Below are positions 52,996 through 64,000 of a stretch of 64,000 bases of DNA, in pieces. The stretch is from Arion vulgaris (lineage: Eukaryota > Mollusca > Gastropoda > Stylommatophora > Arionidae): positions 28,925,253-28,989,252 of the forward strand of contig CM036767.1 of assembly GCA_020796225.1 (NCBI GenBank). The letters are read 5' to 3'. The notes below the pieces were generated by a model, which ran no database searches, was not told where the DNA came from, and saw only the letters and a program-made list of their open reading frames with translations. How positions within the stretch are numbered: position 1 is the first letter of the stretch; every line of letters begins with the position of its first letter. Both the position numbers and the translations under genes were made by a program.

Positions 52996-53764
52996 GTCCA
53001 CAAAGTTTTCCAGGTTGGACAAAGTAAAACAAAAGATTTTGGTGGTAGTTTACTAAGCGGAAACGGAGAAGACCAGATTCGCATCCAACTGTTTTATTAA
53101 AAGTCAATCTTCCATTGGGTGGCTCTTGCATTAACGTATGAACGCCCATGTATTTACATGACTAGAACACATTACTTATTTGTTCCCAAAATAAAAATAT
53201 CATGTTTATATGTAAGAGATTAATTTTTATTTGTTTGAAACTGTGTTATAAAAATGTATTCTGTATTTTAGATTGTTGTTGCATATACTCTTGTGTTCAA
53301 AGACTTTAGATTTTGACCCGTACAAATAATGTATATAATTTGCTACTTTACAGAACTTTGTTTGCATTTTAAATTTCAATAATCATTAGTATTATGTTCA
53401 ATTATCACTATATTTAGATATCACTTTTTATAATTTGCAACTGTGACATGTTCAGTTTGTCATGGATGTCTTAAATGCGGAGTCTATTGCTATTTGCTAC
53501 TATACATGTCTATCACTTTCTACTTCTCTTTAATTGTATTCTCTTTCTTTCATTACTATCAATGTTTCTTCTCCATGCATTATTTACATTCACTCTTCTC
53601 ATTTGTCTGTATCAATCAATCAATTAATCAATATACCTGCTAGCATGGCACTTGATGATGGTGACGATACATTCATTGTCTACCTACTACCTTACTCCTC
53701 TCCATTCCAAAGATTATCACTTACTGATTCTCACCTCTTAAAAACTTTAGGTCTTTACTGTGGA
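52996..53764. other. Intergenic, nothing recognised
   Basis: AT-rich. A stretch AATCAATCAATTAATCAATA at about 53613-53632 resembles SINE A tails but lacks the body. Confidence 0.35.
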
Positions 53765-53950
53765 TAATAGCAATCCATCGCAGATGATGATGACAACATC
53801 CTCAGACGTGTGCTGCTGCACCTCTCTAATGTGTGCAGTGGTAAGAGTCCAATCCTGGAATACAAGTCACTACCACAGGTGGGTATACATGATCAAGGTT
53901 GGACATCGTGTGTTCTGCCTTTTCGCGCAGCTCGCTTAGTGCCTCAACGG
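53765..53950 (+). repeat. Dispersed repeat family G
   Basis: ATCGCAGATGATGATGACAA, GTGTGCTGCTGCACCTCTCT, CACTACCACAGGTGGGTATA and CATGATCAAGGTTGGACAT match 58435-58625. Class unknown; no coding capacity. Confidence 0.75.
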
Positions 53951-54754
53951 CACGTCAATTCTCAACTATTGCGAGTTCCTCTTGTGTTGTTATAGCGCCA
54001 CATTTGGCGATCTTGCGCAAGGGATTCCAAGCACGTGGTGTCTATATATAATCATTTTACTGTAGATATGTTTCATGTTTCAAGCAGCCCTAACACTTTA
54101 GATTTAGTCTATGCAATTATTCCGTCTGTATTTTATATGTTGTTATTCCATGCGATTCCCTACACCAGGTCTATATAATTATCATATATGTTTTATATCT
54201 AATAAATAGTTGTGTTACTCTATGCAATTCTTTAGTTTGTTTGTTTTAAAACTCTATGCAAATAGGAGGGGGGCGGCAGTAGAATGGTTACAAAATAAAA
54301 CAAGATTGCTAAAACGGGAAGATCAAGTTCATTGGAGTGCTACGAAAAAAACCCTGAAAATTGCGTTTTCTGATCAGAGTAATAGGGCGCCATAAATATA
54401 TGAAACGAGCGTCGCAGGCGCCGCGTTGCACATACTGCTGTAGATAATATAGCGCTGTTTTACCAGTCTATGCAAACCGTGCGTAATTTAGTAATATGAG
54501 AGATGTTTGCAAATACTTGACATTTTAGTATCACATTGAAAGAAAGACAAAGCAAAGGCTACAGGTAGATCTATATGTCTAAATGACAACAATGAACAAG
54601 TTATAATGAGCCATATGAAATATAGCAACAGACCAAGCAAATTAGTCAGTTTGTTATTGTTCTACAAGATAACACAATGTATTTTCTTCACTGGCTGCTT
54701 CTGTGGTAACATAGTCAAGGACAGAATAATAAGACGAAGATTCAGATATACTTC
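53951..54754. other. Intergenic, contains repeat family I fragment
   Basis: 54270-54420 (GAATGGTTACAAAATAAAAC, GGAAGATCAAGTTCATTGGA, GTGCTACGAAAAAAACCCTG) matches 31340-31440. Nothing else was identified. Confidence 0.5.
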
Positions 54755-54842
54755 ACATGTTACTATGTTTAATACTTCACATGTTACTATGTTTAATACT
54801 TCACATGTTACTATGTTTAATACTTCACATGTTACTATGTTT
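54755..54842. repeat. 24-bp minisatellite
   Basis: ACTTCACATGTTACTATGTT plus TAAT, four near-perfect copies. Confidence 0.93.
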
Positions 54843-55034
54843 TAAAAATGTTCATTTTATTTGATACGGAGATTGTATACTCCTGGAGCCTGTACCAGCA
54901 GCAAGATTAGTGCAACGTTTTGATTTAAATATTCTTTTCGTGTCCTGTTGGACACATACGTCTTCCACAAGAGATTTGTACTGTTACCGATCTGCTGCCT
55001 TTTTACCAATCGTGTTCCACGTAAGGCCACAATG

Positions 55035-55370
55035 TATCAAATCTCTTCCCATCAGCATAAGAAAGAAAGTTGGGATAGAATCTTGCTTGAATTAAATTTT
55101 GAGACAAAGATTGAAGTGGTTTGGCCACTTAATAAGAATGCATCCAAACTTCACAATATGCAAAAGTCTTCTACAAAAGAACATCAGGAAAGAAGGCGAG
55201 AGGAAGACAACGAGAAATGTGGTTAGATGGCATAGCAGAATCATGTCAAAGGGAAAAAATAACAATCACACAGAACAGCGCAAAAGAAAAACAGAAAACC
55301 GCGACACTTGGCAACAACACAGTATCAGTCTGACGACAAAAGAAAAAGAAGAAGAAGGTTAATTTGTTTG
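55035..55370 (+). pseudogene. LINE family 3, 3' coding end
   Basis: Reads ISIRKKVGIESCLN, a frameshift, RQRLKWFGHLIRMHPNFTIC, KSLLQKNIRKEGERKTTRNV, VRWHSRIMSKGKNNNHTEQR, then TCTGACGACAAAAGAAAAAG and an (AAG)n end, matching 31676-32000 in complement. Confidence 0.85.
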
Positions 55371-55477
55371 ATCAGAATGAACTCAAACAAGCAACAATAA
55401 CTCTCCACCACTAGTGCACTCGTCTTGTTGAGATGGTTCCCTTATTTCCTTCGGTCTGTAAGGAGTCAAACTTCAGT

Positions 55478-55750
55478 AATGACTAGGCTTTTATTTTAGT
55501 AAACAAAATAGAATAATGGTTATAATTGTTGACATGTTATCAGTAATCAGTATTATATGAACTTGAAACTCCTAGTCAGTTATAGTAAACAAAATAGAAT
55601 AATGGTTATAATTGTGGACAGATCAGTAGTATTATGAACAAGCTTGAAACTCCTAGTCATGTTATAGTAAACAAAATAGAATAATGGTTATAATTATGTT
55701 GAACATGTTATCAGTATTATATGAACAAGCTTGAAACTCCTAGTCATTGT
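55478..55750. repeat. 82-86-bp tandem repeat (three copies)
   Basis: TAGTAAACAAAATAGAATAA, TGGTTATAATTGT, TATCAGTATTATATGAAC, TTGAAACTCCTAGTCA repeated, with indels between copies. Confidence 0.88.
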
Positions 55751-55839
55751 ATAGTCTGATATTGTTATATATTGTTCCCTTAATTACATTTTTAAATATG
55801 TGTATATGGGCTAATACTTATGTATGGCAGCGTATCATT

Positions 55840-56620
55840 GACAATGAACAAGAAATCAGTAAGATCATTGTATAATTACTGTGCACATTGTTGTAATATA
55901 TGTTCTAACTATGAAGCAGAGATTATAACCATAAAGACCGCTGTAGAACTAGTCCACCAGCAGTTCGAACTTGGAGTAAGTATTGTCCAAGACATGATAG
56001 TATTCACTGACTCACAGTCCACACTATAAGCTTTAGAAGAACAGCAGAATCAGTCAAGCAAGATTCAATCATTGACATCAATCATGCACAATCTGATTTC
56101 CCCTCAGTGCCGGATTAGCCCTATAGCAGAAGAAGCAAATGCTACGGGCTCCGTGCTTCTGGAGGCCCCGCCTAGAGCAGAAAATATTTAGTTTGAAAAA
56201 TTACAAGCTTACAAGCACGCATTAAGGAGATAAATAAGTACGCAGAATACATTCCTGCTTTGCACATTCACTGAATTTGGTTGCTAAGTGTGCTGCAGAA
56301 TGTTATCTCTAAATTTGCTCCCATTAAATCGAGAAAAGTTTGTCAAAGTTGTGTTTTATTTTATTATCATACAAAACCTAGGGCCTCTTGGTAACATTTG
56401 CTACAGGCACCGCGCTGGATTAATCCGGCACTGTTTACTCCTATGATATTTAAGTCCTTCTACAATGTATCCCTGGGAACACAAAGATCCCAGTAAATCA
56501 CAAGGCAGAACATCTGGCCAAACCGGTATCATCAAAACCACAAATAGACAAAGCTGTTGGCATACAAAGTATAAAACAGAATGTGAAAAACGACTCCAGA
56601 GAAGATGTTGGTCCATTGAA
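55840..56620 (+). pseudogene. Retroelement RNase H fragment split by a hAT-like element
   Basis: Reads SNYEAEIITIKTAVELVHQQ (catalytic Glu) and DMIVFTDSQSTL, stop, ALEEQ (catalytic Asp) at 55905-56045. After the insertion at 56105-56433 it resumes with CIPGNTKIPVNHKAEHLAKP (about 56465-56525), the block that normally carries the last catalytic Asp, where His-Lys-Ala-Glu replaces the expected acidic Asp position. Dead retroelement. Confidence 0.75.
56105..56433. mobile_element. hAT-like element in the RNase H pseudogene
   Basis: Left end CAGTGCCGGATTAGCCC, right end complement CAGTGCCGGATTAATCC: 15 of 17 identical inverted termini. Subterminal GGCACC/GGCCCC blocks. Flanks TTTCCCCT and TTTACTCC agree at only 5 of 8, so the target duplication is decayed. 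No transposase. Confidence 0.85.
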
Positions 56621-57009
56621 GAAGAAGAATAAACTATTCTAAAAACATGGATCTCTGCATTCACATATTATTATTATACGCTGTACCTCTATATCTCGGT
56701 CCACGCCCTACACAAGCTTTATTTTATTATGGTTATTGTGACAGTTGGCAAGACATGTAATAAAAGAACGATAACTATGTCTCACACTGTGCCTGCTAAA
56801 GTGTTCCTGAATTTAAAGATGGTGAATACTGCAATGCATTAAATGCACATAATTCACAAGCTAAACATATTTGCTCAGTTAAATTATATGTATATGTTTG
56901 ATTTTATTGCATTTAGATTTTATCGATTTTATTATGTATGTTTTGGTCATGTATTCATTATTTTAGAATAATTTGTTTACAATAGAAGACATGTTTTTTT
57001 TTATGTTGA

Positions 57010-57250
57010 TGATAATCTTGTTTTTCCTTTCTCTAATCCTGTTTTGCCTAATAGCATCCGAATAAAAAGAGATTTCTAAAATGGGATATTATGCACGCTT
57101 CGCATATGGTGTGTTTTACAGCCTACGTTATTTCTGTAGTCCACCTTTTACGTGGACGACCTTTTCATTGTATCCACTGCATCTGCGTAGAATTGCCTGC
57201 CATTTAATGCGAAGATCAACTGCCGGTTGGTACACTGGTTTGGGTCACAA
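57010..57250 (-). pseudogene. LINE family 2, 3' end fragment
   Basis: CTCTAATCCTGTTTTGCCTA, AGATTTCTAAAATGGG, ACGCTTCG, AGTCCACCTTTTACGTGGAC and TTGTATCCACTGCATCTG align with 50505-50665, with the GRPRKRW segment still visible. Confidence 0.75.
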
Positions 57251-57329
57251 AATTACACTCATCCGTATATTCAATGCGACTCATTGAGCATGATGGAGAA
57301 ATTGCATGCAGTACCTATGTAACGTATAC

Positions 57330-57955
57330 CAGTTTAAGCTGAAAGTTTACCAGGCCATAGTGCTAACCACGCTGTTGTACGCAAGAGAGACATGGACAGT
57401 GTATAGCAGACACAAGAAAACTAAACCGCTTCCACACAAACTGTCTACGCGGAATAGTAAATATAAGCTGGCAGGACAAAATTCCAAATACCGAAGTCCT
57501 CACAAGAGCAAAGAACCCAATCGTCAACACCCTGTTCGAGAAGGCCCAAGTAAGATGGGCCGGTTACGTTGCTCGGATGCCTGATAAACGCATCCCCAAA
57601 CAGTTGATGTATGGCGAACTTGAAGGGGGCAAACGTTCTGCTGGTAGACAGAGAAAACGCTTCAAAGACACTAAAGTGTCTCTGAAATGCTTTGATATAA
57701 ACACTACGCGCTGGGAATCACGTGCTCAAGATCGCCAAATGTGGCACTGTAACAACACAAGAGGAACTTGCACAACTGAGAATCATCGTACCGTTGAGGC
57801 ACAAAGAAAACGAGCTGCGCGAAAAGACAGAACACGCAACACGCACATGTCTAAACTTGATCATATACGGCTATTAGATAACGATACGAGAAAATACAAT
57901 AATAGTAGGGATGTTGATCACTCTATCTTTCAAGCAGTATGTCTCTGTAACTAGA
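57330..57955 (+). pseudogene. LINE C-terminal region
   Basis: Reads KVYQAIVLTTLLYARETWTV, YSRHKK; after a frame change VNISWQDKIPNTEVLTRAKN, FEKAQVRWAGYVARMPDKRI, PKQLMYGELEGGKRSAGRQR, KRFKDTKVSLKCFDINTTRW, ESRAQDRQMW, ending with an AQRKRAARKDR block near 57835. It is related to but distinct from family 1 at 3940-5610. A 125-codon open stretch covers 57577-57954. No RT core. Confidence 0.88.
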
Positions 57956-58434
57956 AGTGTACATGTATTTCAGTGAGGAAGAGTTGTTCAGTTTATCAAC
58001 GTCCCTCTCGTCCTATTCTATTTTAACTGACTGACAAGACGAGATGGCTGAAGATAGGTAAGGAAGCAGAGGATGACAAAAGAGTTCTATCTCGCCAAGG
58101 GTTCACACTTCCGGTCAGATGATTCAGTTTCTAGTTTCAAAACAAATGTCTGCCAAGATTATACATATAATTTACAAATATTGAAATTAAGTTATATTGG
58201 TACTCAGCTATTACAAAAAGTGCGTCTATTTCTTATGCGAACAACGTCAGCTATGTTTCTATTTCGACATTGGTTGCGAACAGTGGACAGTGCGCTTGAC
58301 GTTTTCAACATTGCACCTACTGTTTATTAACCGACAAAGATATGATCGTCTAGCAAAACGGATTCTGGTATCTGCCTGGGTGTTCCAAAATCGCAAGTGA
58401 CAGCAGAGTATCTGATAGCCATTTTATATAATAA

Positions 58435-58625
58435 TAATAATAATAGCCGTCCATCGCAAGCGATGATGACAACAGTCGCAGAGGTGTGCTGTTGCACCTC
58501 TCTGGTGTGTGCAGAGGTGACTGTAGAGTCCAATTCTAGAACACAATTCCCTACCACAGGTTGGGTATACATGATCATGGTCAGGCATGTGGGTGTTGTG
58601 TATTATGTCTTTTCGCAGCTAGTTT
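58435..58625 (+). repeat. Dispersed repeat family G
   Basis: Second copy of the 53765-53950 repeat (GATGATGACAACAGTCGCAG, GTGTGCTGTTGCACCTCTCT, CCCTACCACAGGTTGGGTAT, TGATCATGGTCAGGCATG), preceded by an (ATA)n run at about 58428. Confidence 0.75.
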
Positions 58626-59499
58626 TCATTTTGACTGTTGTGTGATTGGTAGTTGTGTGTAGCTGTCTGAAACTGTAGCTTGCGATGTATTTGGATTAAA
58701 GTGAGGAAAAGTTACGCTATTCGTCAACCTCACTCTCTCGTCCAGGACTACATGTATCCAGGGGCAAGACAAGTCAAGACGACTGGAGATAGTACCAGAT
58801 GCAGTGGATGACAAGGGCTTTCTAATTGCCTCGCCGTGCTCTATGCGGTCCACACAGCTGTGATCCGCCTTTCTAACCGTTAAGCCAGCTAGTGGCCTCA
58901 TCCGCGAAGTCGATCGGATCCAGTCTGCATGCAAAGGCAGACAGTGCCTAGCTTACCGATGATGTTAGACCTATCGGCTAACCTCGCCTGGTTTGACCGT
59001 CAATGAGGCGATGTAACCTTTATAGTTGCTGTGCATGTTACAGCAAAACTACAGGCACCATGTTATGTACCTTGGCTCTGAGATTACAATGCCTATTTCT
59101 GGGCATGAATATGTTTGTCTGTTCATTTCTGCAGTGTCCATTTATGATATTTTGGTCTGAGTTGTGGTCTTCGTTTACTTCTGTTCACTAAATTTCCATG
59201 AATTATTATGGTTTCCTCAATAGTGTCTACTTAATTGTAGCTCTGGGATAGGTGTGATTGCTCCAGATTTTCTTTAGTTTTTGCCAACTCACCTAATTTA
59301 AGAGATAAATGGAATAATTATACACAAAAACAGCAACATTCAAAAGCATGTAACACCACTACGTTGCACTGGATCGAAGAGCAAGACCAAAGCGCCGCTA
59401 TAAATGGGAAGAAGGAAAGGAAGATTAAATCCAAACACACCTGTTGAAGGTTTTCAGATTGAAATTGGAGTAGTTTACGTTCTTTATTTTCTTAAGATT
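58626..59499. other. Intergenic, nothing recognised
   Basis: No domain or repeat partner was found. Confidence 0.35.
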
Positions 59500-59605
59500 G
59501 ATTGATCGATATAACCATCATCATCATTGCACTTTGGTGAATAACCATGTGTTCTCCTATCTCTTTCTTACAAGAAGATCTCAGCAACAATGCATGAACT
59601 CAGTT
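59500..59605 (-). mobile_element. SINE family A, 3' end fragment
   Basis: GATTGATTGATCGATATAAC, CATCATTGCACTTTGGTGAA, TAACCATGTGTTCTCC, TCTCTTTCTTAC and AGATCTCAGCA complement the last 100 bp of the family A copies. Confidence 0.8.
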
Positions 59606-61257
59606 TATTCTCTTCAGAGCGTTATCAGTGTGGGAGAAAAACTGTCTCTAGTTTGATATTTATAATTCAAGTGTGGGGGTAGATTATCTTTGTTTGTATT
59701 TTCTGTTCGTTCCATAGTTATCACTACGAGTCTGTCATGTCTGACACTGTTGTAGCTTCTGTCCTGAACAAATATGAAACTTTTAATTAGACAAAATAAA
59801 ACTACAACTTGATCCATTATACAGTTTTACACTTACCTTGACAGAACATCCAGACCTAACATGGATGTGAATATTGCAAATTGAGCTTAACTACCAGTTG
59901 TTGACACCTTCACCTCAAACATAACATACCATTCCTGACAGGAGTGAATATTCAACAGTAGAAATGTGATGCGCACGCATTATGCTAATGAATATTTTGA
60001 TATGCCAGCACTGTGGCTTCATGAGTATAACAACAGAGCATGTCCTCGAGCTGCCCCAGTATGCAGACATGAGAAGAAGTGGTGGCCCATTTACGGGTTC
60101 AAGACAAACTGCATGGCCTTCCTGACAATCAGAGGCAGACGGCGGTCTATATTAGAGAATCAGAATCCAATTTAGTAGAACGCAGAAGAAGAAATGTCTT
60201 ACATGGAATGGGATCACTATAGAAAATCCCCAACTGGATTCATGGAGTGATCAGTCTCTATTTTAGACTTCCGAGCATGTGAAACTAATCACAGTAAAGA
60301 AAACGACTCGCTTTATGAATTCCTTTAAATGTATCTATATAAAGTCGGAACCAGACATGAGTCAATAAAATTCAAAGAACGACAGCGATGAGCGCTGTGG
60401 TGACTTGGATAAATAGAAGATATATGCTAAAATATGAACATGCAAGTTTACAAGGTAGCCTTTGAATTCAATAATGTTCAATTTTTTTTTTAAATAGGCT
60501 CTTCTGTTTGTATATTAACATTTTGCTGTTCAATTATACAATGTGCAAAAAAAGTATGGTTGCTGTGCCAAATAAAATGAATAAAAATGTACTATCAACT
60601 TGTTGCCTTTGTCAATTTATCAGGAAGGGCATATGTGGTTATTTTTGCTCTCTGGACCAGCCTGTAATTATTTTCTGGAAATGTCTTTCAATATTGGGGT
60701 TACTAAGAAAGTCTATATTTAGTGCATTCTCTGGATCTGCAAGGATGTAATTATTATAGTTCTCTTTGTGAGTATGTGGTTGTCGTAGTTCTTGCGATCT
60801 GTCTTTGATAGTACATATGGTCTTTAATATCTGATCCACTTGCATGCACCACAGAGAACTAAGCAAAATAGTGATCATATTTTATCCAGCCCAAACAAGG
60901 TTTATTTTTCTTAGAAAAAAAAAAGATAATCCTTCTCGAGTTTTTGGTAAATCTGCACCATTTATTCGACATTGTAAAACAAATAAAATGTTCATGTTAA
61001 AGATTGCAAAATCTATGCTAAAGTTCGAAAATAATCATTTTAAAAGCCACAAATTATTACGCAAACTGTCCCGAACATATGCGATGTGAACACTATCATA
61101 TATAAATAGATTGGGCATGGTCATTAGCTGACAGCAGAGCTGGCATGCACGTACAGGAGCCATTATTATATGTGTTAATTTAAACATCAACAAAATCCCA
61201 TGTCGGAATGTGAACTTGTCAGTCACTTCAAGTAAAATATAACGCGACTCATAGCTT
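59606..61257. other. Intergenic, single-copy version of repeat K, otherwise unassigned
   Basis: 60200-60305 aligns with the repeat carrying the 46-bp array at 39886-40085. Short frames on either strand (for example 59966-60175 +) show no recognised domain. The remainder is AT-rich. Confidence 0.4.
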
Positions 61258-61640
61258 GACTGCTATCGTCAAGATCGGCATAAGAACAAAGTTGACCAAG
61301 ACTCAACAACGCCTTCCTGTGGTGACCCTGGAAACAGATGACAACCAAGAAATCTGGCTACGTTTGTAGAGATCGGAGGGGAGGAAGCTAACCCGATATT
61401 TCCCCAAAAAAAAAGTATATGCCTAAGATGGGCTGAAAAGTGCAGCAACCACAGCTCCCGCTGAAAACTGCAACACATCGCATTGCTTCTCTGAACTACA
61501 TCATGTAGTACCAGCGGGAGTATGAGAACGAACAAGGAAAAGAAACTAACTGTAACGCCGGAACAATGTTGCCAAAATGGGACAATCCCAGTCAAACCGG
61601 TACATGTAGTAAGTCCAGCTATGGATAATTCAATGTTTCT
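61258..61640 (+). repeat. Repeat family H, fragment
   Basis: TGTGGTGACCCTGGAAACAG and TCTGGCTACG resemble the start of 34940-36960. The later part (TAACGCCGGAACAATGTTGC, CAAAATGGGACAATCCC) is weakly like its internal repeated segment. Confidence 0.5.
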
Positions 61641-61644
61641 TAGA

Positions 61645-61800
61645 TTGCTCTCGTACCGCTATATGTTACATAGGGACTGCAAGCAATGTCTCCATACTGC
61701 TCTATGTTGGGCAACTCGTTCAATCTCTTCTATAGAATTGAGTCAAATATTTCTCTCAGTAAAGTTCGTTTCATGTTTTTTTTATTATGGAGGAGTCTTT
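61645..61800 (-). pseudogene. LINE family 4, 3' end fragment
   Basis: CTCGTACCGCTATATGTTAC, ATAGGGACTGCAAGCAAT, CTCCATACTGCTCTATGTTG and GGCAACTCGTTCAATCTCTT complement the C-terminus and 3' end of 15275-15700. Confidence 0.85.
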
Positions 61801-61949
61801 CTTCTCTTGAACTCTTTGCCTCTCGCTTCAGTGCCTGTTTGTGATTCTCTGATCATTAGAGCGACGACCTGCACGGACAGACATTTGCGTTCACTCGTAC
61901 GATTAAATTTTAACTGTTTAATTGGCCTATTTGATCCGAACCTGTGAGT

Positions 61950-62520
61950 GTGCGCGTGTTGTGGACGTCATCTTACAAGTGTAGAACAATCGTATCTGAA
62001 AAGTTCCAGCCCTTGTCAATGTTTGGGTTGGTATGAAAATACAAACCTTTACATTATCGTCCTTATTTTTCTAGCCACGGTGCGTTTATTCCGGAATAAG
62101 AACATTCTCAACCGTTTCGAGACGCGTGTCGGCACTTTGCACTTTGCAATTTTCTATCTGCATTTTCCTTGTCGAAAGGAAACACTGTACTGTGGCTGCA
62201 CACAGATAATCATGAGGGTCGTTTCATAAGGCGCTAGCAACGCAGCTTAAAATTATGCGCTCGCTAACATCACCCACCCCAGTACTTTCGGTGATAGCAG
62301 GTTTTTCCCGACACAAGAGCGCAACTTACATTTTGCCCTCGTATAGCAGTGCCGAGCCCGGTTATTCCAGGAAGGAAAGTTTCGTTAAGCACAAGAACGC
62401 AACGTTAAGATTTGCACTCGGCCGACCTTACTCAATAAATGTATGTGCGCTTGACCTCCAATACGGAGTCTACTGAATCTTCCCTTATGTCGTCACGACA
62501 CGTTACATCGTTCTCAAAGA
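61950..62520 (-). repeat. Repeat family H, inverted fragment
   Basis: The complement contains GAAACGACCCTCATGATTAT, CTGTGTGCAGCCACAGTACA, GTGTTTCCTTTCG, AAGGAAAATGC and the internally repeated CTGGGGTGGGTGATGTTAGC, GAGCGCATAA. These match 35840-36010. Together with the + strand fragment at 61258 this gives an inverted arrangement around a LINE fragment. Confidence 0.6.
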
Positions 62521-62639
62521 TTCTTGCCGATAGCTGGTAACTATGGTGCGACCATTGACTCCAGGGAAGTGAGTATACGCTTACAGACGACTCGTAACTT
62601 ACTATTTCTTACGTTTGCTTTGCATTTATGCAACTTTTC

Positions 62640-62700
62640 CATTAGGCATCGGCCAGGAGATGTGTGTATTCATTCAGGAATTTGGATTTGTATAACTTGA
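62640..62700 (-). repeat. Fragment shared with 37890-37950
   Basis: CATCGGCCAGGAGATGTGTG, TATTCATTCAGGAATTT resembles CGGCCAGGAAATGTGTGTAT, TGTTCAGGGATTTCC. It may be the inward end of the adjoining LINE. Confidence 0.4.
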
Positions 62701-62819
62701 CTGTGCTTGTCCTACTACCTAGACCAGTGGTAGCTCTCCTTCGATCCTCAAATTTAGGATAAGGAAGGCTTGGAGGGACGTGTCTTGGATGAATATTATC
62801 TCTCTCTCTCTCTTTGTCT

Positions 62820-63480
62820 TTTAACGGATTGGGGCATAGGCCCTCAACCAACTCATGCCAGGTCTTCCTATCTCTAGCTATCTCCTGCAGCTCCTCCAGC
62901 TCTTCTTTATATTGTTGATCTCCACCTCCAAATCTCGTCTCCGTGTATTTCTCGGCCTCCCCTTCTTTCGCTGTCCCTACGGGTTCCAGGCAAGGACCCT
63001 TCTTGTTATATTCCCTCCGGTTTTCGCAAAGTGTGTCCTATCCAGCGCCAGCGTCTTTTTCAATCTGTTCGTTCACTGGAATCTGTCTTGTTCTCTCCAT
63101 AAGTTCTCATTTGTGACCCTATCATACCATCTTATTCCCTCTGTTCTGCGCAGACACCAGTTGATGAATGTTTGCAATTTATGCGCTATTGTTTTAGTTG
63201 TTCTCCATGTTTCTGACTATACAGTAGAACTGCTTTAACATTAGAGTTAAATATCCGAATGTTTGTTCTAGATTTGATTTCTTTAGACTTCCATATGTTT
63301 CCCAGTGCAATGAAAGCTCCTCTTGTCTTCTGTATTCTTATTTTAACATCTCTATCTGTTCCACCCTCTTTGTCTACGTTGCTGCCCAAATATGTGTATG
63401 ATTCTAGGACCTCTTGAAGTGGCATTTCATCCAGGGAGATCGAGTTATCGTTTGCTTGGATGAATAGTATAGCTGCCGCA
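62820..63480 (-). pseudogene. LINE family 7, C-terminal region
   Basis: The - strand reads LQEVLESYTYLGSNVDKEGG, TDRDVKIRIQKTRGAFIALG, NIWKSKEIKSRTNIRIFNSN, VKAVLLYSQKHGEQLKQ (63186-63420), then, with frame changes, INWCLRRTEGIRWYDRVTN-like, LALDRTHFAKTGGN, and RKKGRPRNTRRRDLEVEINN (62880-63000). This is the usual LINE order YLGS, VLLYG-like, CLRR, GRPRxT. A 142-codon stretch (63186-63614) starts in unrelated sequence. Confidence 0.87.
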
Positions 63481-64000
63481 AATAATGAGCATCGCTGTCT
63501 CTTGTACCAGGATCTGGTCCTGTCTGTGATTGTGTAATCTCTGAAGATCCAGACTCTCAGCCATGTGCAGATGAAAACACTGGAAAGAATGCAGAAATAG
63601 ACTATATGCATCACGCTATATAATCAGGGTGCACTGAAGATACGTCATACATGGTGATGCGTTACCTTCTTTGATTTTCCACATATAGAAGACGGAACAA
63701 GAACGTGCCGTGTATGGGTCTACCTCCAAGTCAATACTGACACACAACATCTGCTGCACGGGGAAATGCGGAGAGAAAATGGAAGCAGGCTTAAAGGGAA
63801 AAATTAGATGGGCCGGGCAGAGTACTGTATTCGACAGGTGTGTTCACTTGAATTCGATGGAAAATGAATACAAGTGACAACAGGAAATAATGCATCGTTG
63901 TCCGTATGTATTAGACTTGATAGAGAACACAGATAATAAAACACAGTGGCCGTAGAGACAGAAGTTCAGGGATTAATTTCTTAGAACTCGTCTGAAGGCG
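63481..64000. other. Window end, nothing recognised
   Basis: Short frames only. No gene, RNA or repeat partner was identified. Confidence 0.35.

Noticed and set aside
52841..53149. 102-codon open frame on the - strand
   Set aside because: It reads through the tRNA-like head of a reverse-strand SINE D copy; no domain.
61522..61947. 141-codon open frame on the + strand
   Set aside because: It runs antisense through a LINE family 4 3' end and has no domain of its own.
62642..62851. Small - strand gene next to the last LINE
   Set aside because: No domain; adjoins and partly shares a segment with the repeat at 37880-38080, so more likely LINE-related.

Overview
This is AT-rich animal nuclear DNA from an intron-containing, repeat-laden genome. 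The protein evidence and the mix of repeats (tRNA-derived SINEs, many LINE families, Penelope-like elements, hAT-type DNA transposons, minisatellites) point to a lophotrochozoan, most likely a mollusc and possibly a gastropod. That placement is inference. I see no bacterial operon, CRISPR array, phage or viral gene.

One host gene is well supported: an orthologue of ZCCHC24 (CCHC zinc knuckle plus 3CxxC-type zinc-binding region) on the + strand. Its four coding exons are 11755-12276, 27280-27459, 45282-45446 and 47792-47905. All junctions are phase 0 with GT/AG ends, giving a predicted protein of 326 residues over about 36 kb. Exon 1 encodes a divergent, Asn/Ser-rich N-terminal region that opens with the family's conserved start. 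Exons 2 to 4 encode the very conserved zinc-binding half.

Almost everything else is repeats. Positions 1-11.6 kb (upstream of the gene) hold a 53-bp satellite with higher-order structure, SINEs, a decayed LINE reverse transcriptase, two minisatellites, a Penelope-like GIY-YIG fragment and a 57-bp array. Intron 1 (12277-27279) holds RNase H and LINE debris, a 49-bp satellite of about 36 copies, a 66-bp satellite of about 21 copies and hAT-like elements. Intron 2 (27460-45281) holds a hAT element with a LINE nested inside it, an RNase H LINE flanked by a 93-bp direct repeat, a GC-richer unclassified repeat, a minisatellite split by a SINE, and LINE and SINE copies with internal tandem expansions. 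Intron 3 holds LINE and SINE copies. Downstream of the gene (47.9-64 kb) lie a 0.7-kb Penelope-type palindrome with a 12-bp target duplication, a hAT element with a perfect 8-bp duplication, and more LINE debris.

The most interesting signal is a repeated process rather than a gene. At least nine separate minisatellites or satellites here arose by tandem amplification of a short segment inside a LINE, SINE or other dispersed repeat. For most of them a single-copy version of the same segment can be seen elsewhere in the window. One of these, the 49-bp satellite, descends from the C-terminal coding end of a LINE reverse transcriptase.
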